Source: Candidatus Merdivicinus intestinigallinarum
GTDB taxonomy: Bacteria > Bacillota > Clostridia > Oscillospirales > Ruminococcaceae
Length of the DNA: 64,000 nucleotides
Reading direction: 5' to 3'
Assembly (NCBI GenBank): GCA_018713335.1
Contig: DVOW01000032.1
Span: 19,816 to 83,815, forward strand
Shown: positions 24,420 through 33,335 of the stretch, piece after piece
Numbering within the stretch: position 1 is the stretch's first letter
Layout of the letters: each line of letters opens with the position of its first letter
The notes under the pieces: generated by a model
What the model was told of the DNA's origin: nothing
Seen by the model: only the letters and a program-made list of their open reading frames with translations
The model's database searches: none
Translations under genes and position numbers: made by a program

Positions 24420-25787
24420 GCCGCCGTATTTTTTAGAGAGCATTTCCACCATCATATGGGCGCATTTGTTCACGTCCCCGCAGCCCAGGGTGATAATCAA
24501 ATCGCCGGGCTCCGCGTGCTCCACCACATAACCGGCGATTTCCGGGAATTCCGGGAACCAGACGCAGCCGGGGATCTTCTCCGCCAAATCTTTGGCGTAA
24601 ATGTTCCAGGTGTTCTTTTCCCGGGACCCCATGATCTCCGACAGCACCACCCGGTCGGCAATGGACAGGGCCTTGGCGAAATCGTCCAAAAGCATGGCCG
24701 TCCGGGAGTAGGTGAAGGGCTGGTGCACCGCCCAGACCCGTTTAAAGGGCAGCTTTTTGGCGGCGGTTAAGGTTGCGGTGATTTCGGTGGGATGGTGGCC
24801 GTAGTCGTCCGCCACAGTAATGCCGCCGAATTTCCCCAGCACCTCGAACCGGCGCTGGGCCCCGTGGAACGCGTCCAATCCCTTGGCGCACTGCTCCCAT
24901 CTGGCCCCGGCTTCATGGGCTGCAATGCAGGCGGCAATGGCGTTTAAGATGTTGTGGTCCCCGGGAACATGGAGCCGGATGGGAGTAAGGATCTCCGAAT
25001 CCCGGCAAAGGTCAAAGGAGATGGTGACCCCGTCCACATGCTCGATGTTGGCGGGATAATAGTCGTTAATAGAGGCGTATCCAAAGGTAATAATCCGCCT
25101 ATCCAAATCTTTCAATGCCTTCAGAGTGTTTTGGTCGTCCCCGTTGGCGATGACCGCCCGGGTGGCCATGGAAGCGAATTTGTGGAAGGAGGCAATGAGG
25201 TTTTCCATGGTTTTGAAGTAGTCCAGATGGTCGGCGTCAATGTTCAAAATCACGGCAATATCCGGGTGCAGCTTCAAAAAGGTGTCCACAAATTCGCAGG
25301 CTTCGCAGACCATGGTGCCGCTTTTGCCGATGCGGCCGCCGCCGTGGATGGCCGGCAGCTTGCCGCCGATGACGCAGGTGGGGTCTAAGCCCGCGTCCAG
25401 CAGGATCTGGGTGGTCATGGAGGAGGTGGTGGTTTTGCCGTGGGTGCCGCTGACGCAGATGGCCGCCGGGTACCAGGCGGAAATCTCCCCTAACAGGACG
25501 CTGCGCTCAATGGTGGGCACGCCGCTTGCCCGGGCGGCGATCAATTCGGGATTGTCGTCCATAATGGCGGCGGTGTGGACGATCAGGTCCGCCCCCTCAA
25601 TGTTCTCCGCCTTCTGGCCCAGGGTGACGGGGATGCCCATTTCCCGGACCATTTGCAGGGTGTCGGTTTCGTTGTTGTCGGAACCGGTCAGGTAATAGCC
25701 CTTTCCGTGCAGAATCTGGGCCAGCGGGAACATGCCGGACCCGCCGATGCCGATAAAATGGATATGTTTTTTATTCTCAAGAAGCAT
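24417..25787 (-). CDS. murC: UDP-N-acetylmuramate--L-alanine ligase
   Basis: Adds L-alanine to UDP-MurNAc, the first peptide step of peptidoglycan synthesis, in the cytosol. N-terminal Rossmann motif HFIGIGGSGMFPLAQIL, ATP loop VSGTHGKTTTSSM, central NIDADHLDYFK and C-terminal DDYGHHPTEI are intact. The start is set at 25787 (MLLENKKHIHFIGIGG, RBS GGAG), giving 456 residues. It lies 22 bases downstream of recG on the same strand. Confidence 0.96.
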   Translation of the reverse strand: MLLENKKHIHFIGIGGSGMFPLAQILHGKGYYLTGSDNNETDTLQMVREMGIPVTLGQKAENIEGADLIVHTAAIMDDNPELIAARASGVPTIERSVLLGEISAWYPAAICVSGTHGKTTTSSMTTQILLDAGLDPTCVIGGKLPAIHGGGRIGKSGTMVCEACEFVDTFLKLHPDIAVILNIDADHLDYFKTMENLIASFHKFASMATRAVIANGDDQNTLKALKDLDRRIITFGYASINDYYPANIEHVDGVTISFDLCRDSEILTPIRLHVPGDHNILNAIAACIAAHEAGARWEQCAKGLDAFHGAQRRFEVLGKFGGITVADDYGHHPTEITATLTAAKKLPFKRVWAVHQPFTYSRTAMLLDDFAKALSIADRVVLSEIMGSREKNTWNIYAKDLAEKIPGCVWFPEFPEIAGYVVEHAEPGDLIITLGCGDVNKCAHMMVEMLSKKYGG

Positions 25788-25809
25788 AGTGATTCTCCTT
25801 CCGTCGCGT

Positions 25810-27855
25810 CTAATTCCAACCGTCTTTATTCTGGTCAAAAATCCGGTCGATAATCACCTTTAAGGGATGATTTTCCAATTTTTCCAGTTCCGGGTCGTCT
25901 TTTAACAGGGCTCGGGCCGCCTCCTGTGCCTCGGCGAACATCCCGGCGTCCTCAAAAAGGTCGGCGATGGCCAAAGCGGGCATCCCCGACTGGCGGCTCC
26001 CGAAAAAGTCCCCGGAGCCCCGGAGCTTTAAGTCCTCCCGGGCAATGACAAAGCCGTCGGCGGTGGATTTCATGACCTTTAACCGCTTCCGGTTCTCCTC
26101 CCCATCGTTGTCGGAAACCAGGATACAGTAGGATTTTTTGCTGCCCCGGCCAACCCGGCCCCGCAGCTGGTGCAGCTGGGCCAAGCCGAACCGTTCAGCG
26201 TTTTCCACCATCATGACGGTGGCGTTGGGGACGTCCACCCCCACTTCCACCACGGTGGTGGAAACCAGGAGCTGGATCTCGTTTTTCTGGAAGGCAGACA
26301 TGACCGCGTCCTTTTCCGCCGGGCGCATTTTGCCGTGCAGAAGCCCTACCGAAATCCCCGGGAAGGCCCCGGCGATCTGGTCCTTATACTGGGAGGCCGC
26401 CAGCAGGCCGCTGTCGGATTCCTCCACCAAGGGGCAGACAATGTAAGCCTGCTCGCCTGCGGCAATGTGCTCTTTGACAAAGCCCAAGGCCCGGTTCCGC
26501 TTGTCGGAATGGATCACCAGGGTTTCCACCGTCTGGCGGCCTTTGGGCAATTCGTCCAGGACGGACAAATCCAAATCCCCGTACACGATCAGGGCCAGGG
26601 TCCGGGGGATGGGGGTGGCCGACATGACCAGGCTGTGAGGGCTTTCCCCCTTGCCCGCCAGCCGCCGCCGCTGTTCCACCCCGAACCGGTGCTGTTCGTC
26701 GGTGATGACCAGCCCCAGGTTGTGGAAAACAGTGGAATTCTGCACCAAAGCGTGGGTTCCCACCACCGTGTCATAGGTCCCGGCGGCGATTTCCTCTTTT
26801 AACAGCTCTTTCTGCCGGGGGGTCAGGGAGCCGGTGAGCAGGCAGACCTTGACGCCCAAAGGCTCCAAAACCTTGGAAAAGGTGGCGAAATGCTGGGCGG
26901 CTAAGATTTCTGTCGGGGCCATGACCGCCGACTGGTAGCCGTTTTTGGCCGCCGCGTAAACTGCCGCCGCCGCCACCATGGTTTTTCCGGAGCCAACGTC
27001 CCCCTGTAAGAGCCGGTTCATAGGATAGGATTTTTTCATATCCGCCAAAATTTCCCCAATGGCCCGCCGCTGGGCGCCGGTTAGGGCAAAGGGCAGAGAG
27101 GCTTCAAAAGGGGTGATGTCTGTGTTGGCCAACTGCACCGCTGTGGCCGCCTTTTCCCTTCCCCGGAGCTTGATGAGGGCCAGGGACATGGTGAAAAACT
27201 CCTCAAAAACCAGCCGCCGCCGGGCGATTTCGTAGGCTTCCCGGCCGTTGGGAAAGTGGATATTCTCAATGGCGTACCGCAGCTGGCAGAGCTTTTGGTC
27301 CTGCAAAAGCTCTTTGGGCAGGGGATCTTCCAGCTGGTCGGCGCAGACGATTGCCTCCGTCAGGTTATTGACCACCATGCCGTTTGTGAGCCCCTCCGTC
27401 AGGTTATAAACAGGCCGCAGGATCCCCGCATCCTCCGCCGGCAGGTAAGAGGTCATGGCCAGCTGGAACACCCGGCCCTTGGCGGAAAACTTCCCGGCAA
27501 AAACATATTCCTCCCCGGTCTTGATGCCATAATATGCGTACTCGTTGTTGAATATGGTCACCTGGAAGTTGGAAAGGCCGTCGTTGGCCAGGATTTTGTA
27601 AATCACCAATCCCTTGCGGATGGGGGCGGGCTGGAGTTTTTTCAGGACGTATCCCTTGATGACGCAGGATTCCCCCTCCTGGCCGTCGGCGGCCATAATG
27701 GGGGAGGTGTAGTCGATATAGCTGCGGGGATAAAACCGGAGAAGGTCGGAAACCGTTCGGATCCCCAGCTTTTCATACAGGGCGGCCCGTTTGGCCCCCA
27801 CGTTTTTTAAGGCAGTCACCGGGGAATCCAGCGAAAGGCTTACGGTTTTTTCCAA
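25810..27855 (-). CDS. recG: ATP-dependent DNA helicase RecG
   Basis: Remodels stalled forks and branched DNA. A wedge/OB domain is followed by helicase motifs I (GDVGSGKTMVA), II (DEQHRFGVEQR), III (SATPIPRTLAL) and VI (QLRGRVGRGSKKSYCIL). The track start at 27909 lacks a ribosome-binding site; AAGGAGG lies six bases before a TTG at 27855 (reading MEKTVSLSLDSPVTALKNVG), giving 681 residues, the family norm. murC follows closely. Confidence 0.95.
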   Translation of the reverse strand: MEKTVSLSLDSPVTALKNVGAKRAALYEKLGIRTVSDLLRFYPRSYIDYTSPIMAADGQEGESCVIKGYVLKKLQPAPIRKGLVIYKILANDGLSNFQVTIFNNEYAYYGIKTGEEYVFAGKFSAKGRVFQLAMTSYLPAEDAGILRPVYNLTEGLTNGMVVNNLTEAIVCADQLEDPLPKELLQDQKLCQLRYAIENIHFPNGREAYEIARRRLVFEEFFTMSLALIKLRGREKAATAVQLANTDITPFEASLPFALTGAQRRAIGEILADMKKSYPMNRLLQGDVGSGKTMVAAAAVYAAAKNGYQSAVMAPTEILAAQHFATFSKVLEPLGVKVCLLTGSLTPRQKELLKEEIAAGTYDTVVGTHALVQNSTVFHNLGLVITDEQHRFGVEQRRRLAGKGESPHSLVMSATPIPRTLALIVYGDLDLSVLDELPKGRQTVETLVIHSDKRNRALGFVKEHIAAGEQAYIVCPLVEESDSGLLAASQYKDQIAGAFPGISVGLLHGKMRPAEKDAVMSAFQKNEIQLLVSTTVVEVGVDVPNATVMMVENAERFGLAQLHQLRGRVGRGSKKSYCILVSDNDGEENRKRLKVMKSTADGFVIAREDLKLRGSGDFFGSRQSGMPALAIADLFEDAGMFAEAQEAARALLKDDPELEKLENHPLKVIIDRIFDQNKDGWN

Positions 27856-27893
27856 AAAATTCCTCCTTCCGGACAATTTCAACACAAAGCGGC

Positions 27894-27930
27894 AAAACCC
27901 CCTCGCCAATACCGGCAGGGGGCTTTGGTT
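27894..27930 (-). terminator. Terminator between fakA-like gene and recG
   Basis: On the minus strand CCCCCTGCC-GGTATT-GGCGAGGGGG, one bulged G, followed by TTTTGCC, directly after the stop at 27934. Confidence 0.75.
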
Positions 27931-27933
27931 TTC

Positions 27934-29580
27934 TTATTCCACCGAGATGATATAGTAATAAACCGGCTGTCCGCCGTTGATGAGGCTGATCTCCAAATTG
28001 GGGGAGAGCTTGGATTTGAGCAGTTCGCAGGCCGCCTCCGCCTGGCCGTCGGTCACGTCCGACCCGTAGATCAGGGTGACAAAGCTGGAATCCCGCTTGA
28101 CCATGGAACGGGTCAGCTTGTAGACCGCCTTTTCCAGGTCCTTTTCCACAAAGGCCAGCTTGCCGTTTTCCATGGCCAGGATCTCCCCGGCCTTGATGTT
28201 GTGGCCGTCGTAATCGCTGTCCCGGGCCGCGAAGGTGATCTGCCCGGACTGGACCCTGGAGGCCGCTTCGGTCATGTTCACCTGGTTGTCCGCAAAGGAC
28301 GCCTCCGGGTCAAAGGCCAGCATGGCCGAGATCCCCTGGGGGATAGTGACTGTCTGCAAAACGCAGACCCGCCGGTCGGCCAGCTTCACCGCCTGCTCCG
28401 CCGCCATAATGATGTTTTTATTATTGGGCAGGACGAATACCGTCTGGGCCGGTGTGGCATGGATGGCGTTCAAAATGTCGTCGGTGCTGGGGTTCATGGT
28501 CTGGCCCCCGGTCACCACGTTGTTGACGCCCAGATCCTCAAACAGGGACTGCACCCCCATACCGGCGGCCACTGCCACAAAGCCGTAGGGAATATCCGGG
28601 TCAACGGGGACATAGCTGGCGTTTTCCGCCATCTGTTCCGCCTCCGTCACCTGGGCGGTGTGCTGTTCCTTCATGTTTTCGATCTTCAGCTTGGTGAGCA
28701 TCCCGAATTTGAGCCCCGCTTCCAGGGCGTTGCCGGGATGGTTGGTGTGGACATGGACCTTGATGATCTCCTCGTCGTCCACCACCACAACGGAATCGCC
28801 GATGGATTCCAGATAGGCCCGGAGCTTCAAGGCGTCCTCGCAGCCGGGGGCCTTCAGGACGATAAATTCCGTACAGTAAGTAAACAGGATGTCCCCGTCC
28901 GCTTCCGCCACAGCGGAGCGTTTGGGTTTGGCCGCGCTCCCGCCTGCCGGGGCCGCTTCCGGTTTTTTCACAGGGCCGCCCTCGAACACGTCCAGCATGG
29001 CCTGGAGGATAATCACCAGCCCCTGACCGCCTGCGTCCACTACCCCGGCCTTTTTTAAGACCGGCAGCATTTCCGGGGTGCGGGCCAGGGTTTCCTTGGC
29101 CTGGGCCACAGCGGCCCGGAAAACCGTCAAGGCGTCGTTGTCATCCATGGCTACGCTGCGGGCTTTTTCCGAAGCCTCTCTTGCCACAGTCAGGATGGTG
29201 CCCTCTGTGGGCTTCATCACCGCTTTATACGCGGCGGTAACGCCTTCTACTAACGCGTCCGCAAGGTCGGCGCCGCTGGCCTCGCTTTTCCCCTGCAAGC
29301 CTTTGGAGATTCCCCGGAACAGCAGGGAGAGGATAACGCCGGAGTTGCCCCTGGCGCCCCGCAGCAGGGCGGAAGCCGCCACCTTGGAGGTTTCCGAAAC
29401 CGCGGGGTCCTTGAGCATTTCCAGCTCCCGGGCGGCCGCGCCGATGGTCATGGACATATTGGTTCCCGTATCGCCGTCCGGAACAGGGAAGACGTTCAAT
29501 TCGTCCACCGACTGTTTCTGGCTGGCCAGGGTATATGCCGCGGAAAGGATTGCGTCCCGCAGCAGACTTCCGTTAATCAC
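27934..29580 (-). CDS. fakA: DAK2/DegV-like fusion protein (FakA/YloV type)
   Basis: Fatty-acid kinase ATP-binding subunit in characterised relatives: it phosphorylates fatty acids bound to a FakB protein. The DhaL domain (residues about 1-200) carries NVFPVPDGDTGTNMSMT, ALLRGARGNSGVILS and VVDAGGQGLVIILQ. After a linker rich in Ala, Pro and Lys, a DegV-like C-terminal part follows (VHVHTNHPGNALEAGLKFG, FVAVAAGMGVQSLFEDLG, FVLPNNKNI). Length 548 residues matches YloV. It follows the yloU-like gene by 24 bases, the usual Firmicute order yloU-yloV-recG. Confidence 0.9.
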   Translation of the reverse strand: MINGSLLRDAILSAAYTLASQKQSVDELNVFPVPDGDTGTNMSMTIGAAARELEMLKDPAVSETSKVAASALLRGARGNSGVILSLLFRGISKGLQGKSEASGADLADALVEGVTAAYKAVMKPTEGTILTVAREASEKARSVAMDDNDALTVFRAAVAQAKETLARTPEMLPVLKKAGVVDAGGQGLVIILQAMLDVFEGGPVKKPEAAPAGGSAAKPKRSAVAEADGDILFTYCTEFIVLKAPGCEDALKLRAYLESIGDSVVVVDDEEIIKVHVHTNHPGNALEAGLKFGMLTKLKIENMKEQHTAQVTEAEQMAENASYVPVDPDIPYGFVAVAAGMGVQSLFEDLGVNNVVTGGQTMNPSTDDILNAIHATPAQTVFVLPNNKNIIMAAEQAVKLADRRVCVLQTVTIPQGISAMLAFDPEASFADNQVNMTEAASRVQSGQITFAARDSDYDGHNIKAGEILAMENGKLAFVEKDLEKAVYKLTRSMVKRDSSFVTLIYGSDVTDGQAEAACELLKSKLSPNLEISLINGGQPVYYYIISVE

Positions 29581-29604
29581 AACAGCTGCACTCCTTCTTT
29601 TGGC

Positions 29605-29958
29605 CTAGTTGGTCCGCATCCCGTCCACAAAAACATTGACATGCTCCACGGGGATGCCGGTGACATCCTCCACGGTATAGCTCACCTTGTGCATAATGCT
29701 TTTGACAATGGCGGCGATGTTGACGCCGTAGGTGACGATGATATGGAGGTCGATAATGAGCCCGCTGCCGCGGGTGCGGATGCGGACGCCCCGGGTATCC
29801 TCATGACGCCCCTTCAGCCGGCTGAAAAGGTCCGCTGCCGGATGGACCCCGGCCATAGCGGCAACGCCGAAGCAGCTGGACGCGGCGGACGCCACAAGGT
29901 TCACAAAGAAATTCTGGGAAATGGAGATCGTACCCAGATGGTTTTTCAGTCTGACCAT
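29605..29958 (-). CDS. yloU: Asp23/Gls24 family envelope protein (YloU)
   Basis: A 117-residue Asp23-family protein (ISQNFFVNLVASAASSCFGVAAMAG, RIRTRGSGLIIDLHIIVTYGVNIAAIVKSIMHKVSYTVEDVTGIPVEHVNVFVDGM). In Firmicutes these are linked to envelope stress and occur before fakA, as here. It has no membrane segment of its own. Confidence 0.9.
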   Translation of the reverse strand: MVRLKNHLGTISISQNFFVNLVASAASSCFGVAAMAGVHPAADLFSRLKGRHEDTRGVRIRTRGSGLIIDLHIIVTYGVNIAAIVKSIMHKVSYTVEDVTGIPVEHVNVFVDGMRTN

Positions 29959-30009
29959 ATCGAACCCCCCTGGTTTAATTTATCACGAAAACTATCATTC
30001 TTATAATAC

Positions 30010-30038
30010 AGTTTAAACAAAACCCGCCTGTTTGTCAA
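30010..30038 (-). promoter_or_regulatory. Probable promoter of yloU-fakA
   Basis: The minus strand reads TTGACA (30033-30038), 17 bases, TAAACT (30010-30015). The -10 is weak. Confidence 0.45.
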
Positions 30039-30151
30039 GGGAAACGGCCCCTTTTTGAGATTTCCCACAAGAAACGGCGCGGATTTTTTCCGGTATAGAA
30101 AAGCGCTCTGCCGCATAGTCTAATAGCGGTTCATAGAAAGGGGAGGTTGCC

Positions 30152-31321
30152 ATGCGGACACATTTGCGGAGGAAATACCGGCTTCAGCGGATCTTCGCGG
30201 CTTTAGCCGCCGCAGCCGGAGTGGCCGGGTGCGCGGCCATGTTATTTTACAGCCTGCCGGGGATTTCCGGATATATGGTAAAAGCGGGGGTAATCTCGGC
30301 GGGCTTTGCTTTGCCGGAAGGCGGACTGGCTGTGCTGGAAGGCGGGCTGAACCAGGAGGAGCCCCAGTCGGTTCCTGCGGCAGAGCCCATTCCGGAAAGC
30401 TCCGCTTTGCCGGAGGAATCTGAGGCGGCGGAGGAGCCGGCTCCCCAGGAGGAAAGCGAACCGGCGGAAGCCTCCTATCCGCCCATTGAAGTCAGCGTCC
30501 CTGCCGTTGCCGATGAAAACAAAGCGGAGCTGGTCCATAAAACCTATACGGTTTCGCCCTCTAATATTTATATTCCCCTGGAAAACGGATATATTAAAAA
30601 CTGCACCAGCATTTCCAAGGCGGATATTGAGGCCCAGGTCCAAAACCCGCCGTATTTTACCATCGAGGATACAGACGAACCCCAGGTGCTGATTATGCAC
30701 ACCCACACAACGGAAAGCTATGTCCCCTTTACCGGGGATTATTACGACAAAACCATGTCCTTCCGTTCCACCGACAACAGCCGGAACATGGCGGTGGTAG
30801 GGGACCGGATCGCCTCTGAGCTGGAGGCGGCGGGGATCGGGGTCATCCACGACACCACCCAGCACGATTACCCCTCCTACAACGGGGCCTATGACCGTTC
30901 CCAGAAAACCGTGGAGCAGTATTTGGCGGAATACCCTTCCATTAAGATCGTGCTGGACGTCCACCGGGACGCCATCGCCTCCGGGGACCAGGTGATCTCC
31001 GCCGAAACGGAGATCGACGGGAAAAAGGCCGCCCAGGTGATGATCATTTCCGGCTGCGACGACGGCACCATGGGCTATCCCGATTATATGAAAAATCTGA
31101 GCTTTGCCGCCGCGCTGCAAAACCAGCTGGAGGGGGACTATCCCACCTTGACCCGGCCCATTCTCTTTGATTACCGGAAATACAACCAGCAGCTGACCAC
31201 CGGCTCCCTGCTTCTGGAAATCGGCAGCCACGGCAACACTTTAGAGCAGGCGGCCTATACCGGGGAGCTCATCGGCAAATCCCTGGGGCGGCTGCTGAAT
31301 GAAATGAAAACTGCCGAATAA
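30152..31321 (+). CDS. spoIIP: Stage II sporulation protein P, peptidoglycan amidase/endopeptidase
   Basis: Membrane-anchored enzyme that thins septal peptidoglycan during engulfment, acting with SpoIID and SpoIIM. An N-terminal helix at residues about 14-38 anchors it, then a Glu/Pro/Ala-rich linker (about 65-115), then the amidase domain with the zinc-binding VLIMHTHTTESY and LDVHRDAI, the region TFRSTDNSRNMAVVGDRIA-like and a C-terminal LLLEIGSHGNTLEQA. RBS AAAGGGGAGG. A CATAGTCT-like sequence near 30114 might be a sigma-E -10, but the match is poor. A small membrane protein gene follows by 11 bases. Confidence 0.93.
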   Translation: MRTHLRRKYRLQRIFAALAAAAGVAGCAAMLFYSLPGISGYMVKAGVISAGFALPEGGLAVLEGGLNQEEPQSVPAAEPIPESSALPEESEAAEEPAPQEESEPAEASYPPIEVSVPAVADENKAELVHKTYTVSPSNIYIPLENGYIKNCTSISKADIEAQVQNPPYFTIEDTDEPQVLIMHTHTTESYVPFTGDYYDKTMSFRSTDNSRNMAVVGDRIASELEAAGIGVIHDTTQHDYPSYNGAYDRSQKTVEQYLAEYPSIKIVLDVHRDAIASGDQVISAETEIDGKKAAQVMIISGCDDGTMGYPDYMKNLSFAAALQNQLEGDYPTLTRPILFDYRKYNQQLTTGSLLLEIGSHGNTLEQAAYTGELIGKSLGRLLNEMKTAE

Positions 31322-31332
31322 CGAGGATTTTT

Positions 31333-31674
31333 ATGAAAACATGGATGTGGAACCTGCGGTATTTTCTTCTGGGCTTTATCCCCACTCTGTGCCTGTTCGG
31401 GCTGGTGGGGGGCATTTTGACGGTGTGGCTCCGTTCGGCTGCCGCCCTGATGCCGGAAACGCCCTCCCTTACCCTGGAAAGGGCGGAAAACGGCTGGACT
31501 GTCACGGCTTTCGGGGAGGAGCACACCCTTTCCCTGCCCGGACAGAAGCTGGAAACCGCCGTGTCCCGTTTCCCCACCCTTGTCCCAAGGGAGCTGCGGC
31601 TGGCGGCCTGGGGCGCGGATGAAATTTTTGGGGAAAACTGGCAGGAATATCTGGAGGAAAAGCTCCCACAATAA
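31333..31674 (+). CDS. Small single-pass membrane protein downstream of spoIIP
   Basis: A 113-residue protein with one strong helix at residues about 10-35 (FLLGFIPTLCLFGLVGGILTVWL) and an outside domain (SLTLERAENGWTVTAFGEEHTLSLPGQKLETA). It starts 11 bases after spoIIP, so cotranscription is likely and a sporulation role plausible. The ribosome-binding site is poor. No family recognised. Confidence 0.6.
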   Translation: MKTWMWNLRYFLLGFIPTLCLFGLVGGILTVWLRSAAALMPETPSLTLERAENGWTVTAFGEEHTLSLPGQKLETAVSRFPTLVPRELRLAAWGADEIFGENWQEYLEEKLPQ

Positions 31675-31714
31675 CAAGGGGATTTCCCCCAGTACAAAAA
31701 AGGAGGCTGTCGCC

Positions 31715-31900
31715 ATGCCGCAATTAACTGCCAAAGAGCTGACCGCCCTGGGCGACCAGCTGGGAATGGAATGTTCCCTGGTCAAAAAATACGAGATGTA
31801 TGCCCAAGTATGCGCCGACCCGCAGCTCCGCACCAAGTGCGAGGAAACCGCCGCCAAGCATCGGAACCACTACCAGGCCCTGCTGGGCCTGCTGGGCTGA
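31715..31900 (+). CDS. Small spore-coat-like protein (CotF-related, 61 aa)
   Basis: The track ORF begins at 31580 but AAGGAGG precedes the ATG at 31715, giving MPQLTAKELTALGDQLGMECSLVKKYEMYAQVCADPQLRTKCEETAAKHRNHY. Clostridial coat/CotF-related proteins share this pattern (LxxKEL, EQxLVKKY, DPQLKxxC, HxxHY). It is entirely helical. The next gene follows within 14 bases and is also CotF-like, so they form a pair, probably made late in sporulation. Confidence 0.7.
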   Translation: MPQLTAKELTALGDQLGMECSLVKKYEMYAQVCADPQLRTKCEETAAKHRNHYQALLGLLG

Positions 31901-31914
31901 GGAAAGGAGCCGCT

Positions 31915-32193
31915 ATGCAAGCCACTGTGAACACTGCGAATTTTGACGACAAGGAGATTTTGACAGACGCCTTAGCGTCGGAGAAGTTTGCCGCAGACAG
32001 CTACAATACCTTCAGCTGTGAAGCGGCCACCCCCCAGGTAAGGCAGAATTTTCTTTCCCTCCTGTCGGAGGAGCACGAGATCCAAAACAGTATTTTCCTG
32101 GAAATGAGCAAACGGGGCTGGTACCCCACACCTGCCGCCGAACAGCAGAAGATCGACGACGCCAGAGTCAAATACCGCAATATGGCGCCGTAA
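31915..32193 (+). CDS. CotF-family spore coat protein
   Basis: Starts at 31915 after GAAAGGAG, not at 31771. The 92 residues (DDKEILTDALASEKFAADSYNTFSCEAATPQVRQNFLSLLSEEHEIQNSIFLEMSKRGWYPTPAAEQQKI) have the ferritin-like two-helix form of CotF, including the GWYxxxxAxxQKI ending. It lies in an operon with the 61-aa protein and ends at a strong terminator. Confidence 0.85.
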   Translation: MQATVNTANFDDKEILTDALASEKFAADSYNTFSCEAATPQVRQNFLSLLSEEHEIQNSIFLEMSKRGWYPTPAAEQQKIDDARVKYRNMAP

Positions 32194-32195
32194 AC

Positions 32196-32229
32196 AAAGC
32201 CTCCGGAGAAAGGTTCTCCGGAGGCTTTT
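32196..32229 (+). terminator. Terminator of the coat-protein pair
   Basis: AAGCCTCCGGAGAA-AGG-TTCTCCGGAGGCTT then TTG. A 14-bp perfect stem right after the stop codon. Confidence 0.9.
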
Positions 32230-32266
32230 GTGTGTTTGGATCAAGGGGGAAAACGTCCGGCGGCTT

Positions 32267-32443
32267 TTATAAGACGCCGCAGTCCTCGTAGTCCTTCCAT
32301 TTGTTGCGGTAGGCGCGTTCCGTCAGGAAATGATTGATCAGGTAAGCGCCGCCCATGATGAGGGTCAGCATCCCAAGGACCAGAGAAATGACCGACATGA
32401 CTGTCATGCCGCCGTCCCCAGAACAGTTGCGGTTAGATTTCAT
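32267..32443 (-). CDS. 58-aa membrane protein coupled to ttcA
   Basis: Too short for the ORF track. Reads MKSNRNCSGDGGMTVMSVISLVLGMLTLIMGGAYLINHFLTERAYRNKWKDYEDCGVL, with one helix at residues about 13-38 and a charged tail. An AAGGAGG site lies inside the end of ttcA, and its ATG directly follows the ttcA TAA with no gap, so the two are translationally coupled. It overlaps no other gene. Function unknown. Confidence 0.75.
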   Translation of the reverse strand: MKSNRNCSGDGGMTVMSVISLVLGMLTLIMGGAYLINHFLTERAYRNKWKDYEDCGVL

Positions 32444-33193
32444 TTAAAAAACCTCCTTCACAGGCTCCGTCTGATCGGGAAAGCCCCAGCCGTCCAGGCC
32501 GCTGCGCCGCAATGCGCCGAACACCCGGTACTGGAAGCCGCTGCTTTCCCGTTCTTTCTGGGCCAGAAATTCCTTCATCACCTGCCGCTGGGTGTGGCCG
32601 TCGGCAGGGCATTTGCTTTTGACAACCGGAAGCCCCGTCCGTTCCACCGCCCGGCGGATCTCCTTTTCCGGGGCGAACACCAGGGGACGGATCATCCAAA
32701 GGTCCTTCCGGGACAGATAGGACTTGGGGGAGAAGCACCCCAGCCGCCCTTCGTTGAACAAATTCATCATAAAGGTCTCAATGACGTCGTTATAGTGGTG
32801 CCCCAAGGCAATCTTGTTGCAGCCTGCTTCCTTGGCCGCGTCATGCAAAGCCCCCCGGCGCATCCGGGCGCAGAGGCTGCAGGGATTCGTTTCCTGCCGG
32901 GCGTCAAAGACGATCTCCCCGATCTGGGTTTTTTTGACCACATAGGGGATCTCCAGTTCCTCGCATATTTTTCCTATGGCGGAATAGTCCCCTGGGGCCC
33001 CATGGAACTGCGGGTCCAGCGTAATTGCCGTCAGGCTGTAATCAATGCCGATAAAACGCCGCAGCCGGGCAAGCCCCACTAAAAGCGCCACGGAATCCTT
33101 CCCGCCGGAAATGCCCACGGCGATCCGGTCGCCGTCCTGGATCAAGTCAAATTCCTGAATGGCCTTCCGCATATATCCCAAAACTCGCTGCAT
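32444..33193 (-). CDS. TtcA/TilS-type tRNA-modifying ATPase (likely TtcA)
   Basis: PP-loop ATPase of the tRNA 2-thiocytidine TtcA type. It shows GISGGKDSVALLVGLARL, a double-cysteine TNPCSLCARMRRGAL and GHHYNDVIETFMMNLF. TtcA binds an Fe-S cluster with such cysteines and thiolates C32 of tRNA. Length 249 residues. It begins at ATG 33193. Its own TAA is immediately followed by the start of the 58-aa membrane protein. Confidence 0.85.
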   Translation of the reverse strand: MQRVLGYMRKAIQEFDLIQDGDRIAVGISGGKDSVALLVGLARLRRFIGIDYSLTAITLDPQFHGAPGDYSAIGKICEELEIPYVVKKTQIGEIVFDARQETNPCSLCARMRRGALHDAAKEAGCNKIALGHHYNDVIETFMMNLFNEGRLGCFSPKSYLSRKDLWMIRPLVFAPEKEIRRAVERTGLPVVKSKCPADGHTQRQVMKEFLAQKERESSGFQYRVFGALRRSGLDGWGFPDQTEPVKEVF

Positions 33194-33296
33194 AAAACCT
33201 CCCGGTTACGAAAAAATGCCTGTGCTTTGATTATAGCCCATTTCCCGGAGAAAAGCAAGGCCGCAAATCATAAGATTCCTTTAATCTTATAAAAAT

Positions 33297-33323
33297 AAGG
33301 GACGGGCCGAAGCGCCGTCCCTT
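33297..33323 (-). terminator. Terminator after the beta-propeller protein gene
   Basis: On the minus strand AAGGGACGG...CCGTCCCTT then ATTTTTAT. A second stem, ATAAGATT/AATCTTAT, lies beside it at about 33268-33288. Confidence 0.85.
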
Positions 33324-33335
33324 GGGGATCCTGAA

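Noticed and set aside
30101-30125. Sigma-E promoter of spoIIP
   Set aside because: GTATA and CATAGTCT have roughly correct spacing but match the -10 consensus at only about five of eight positions.
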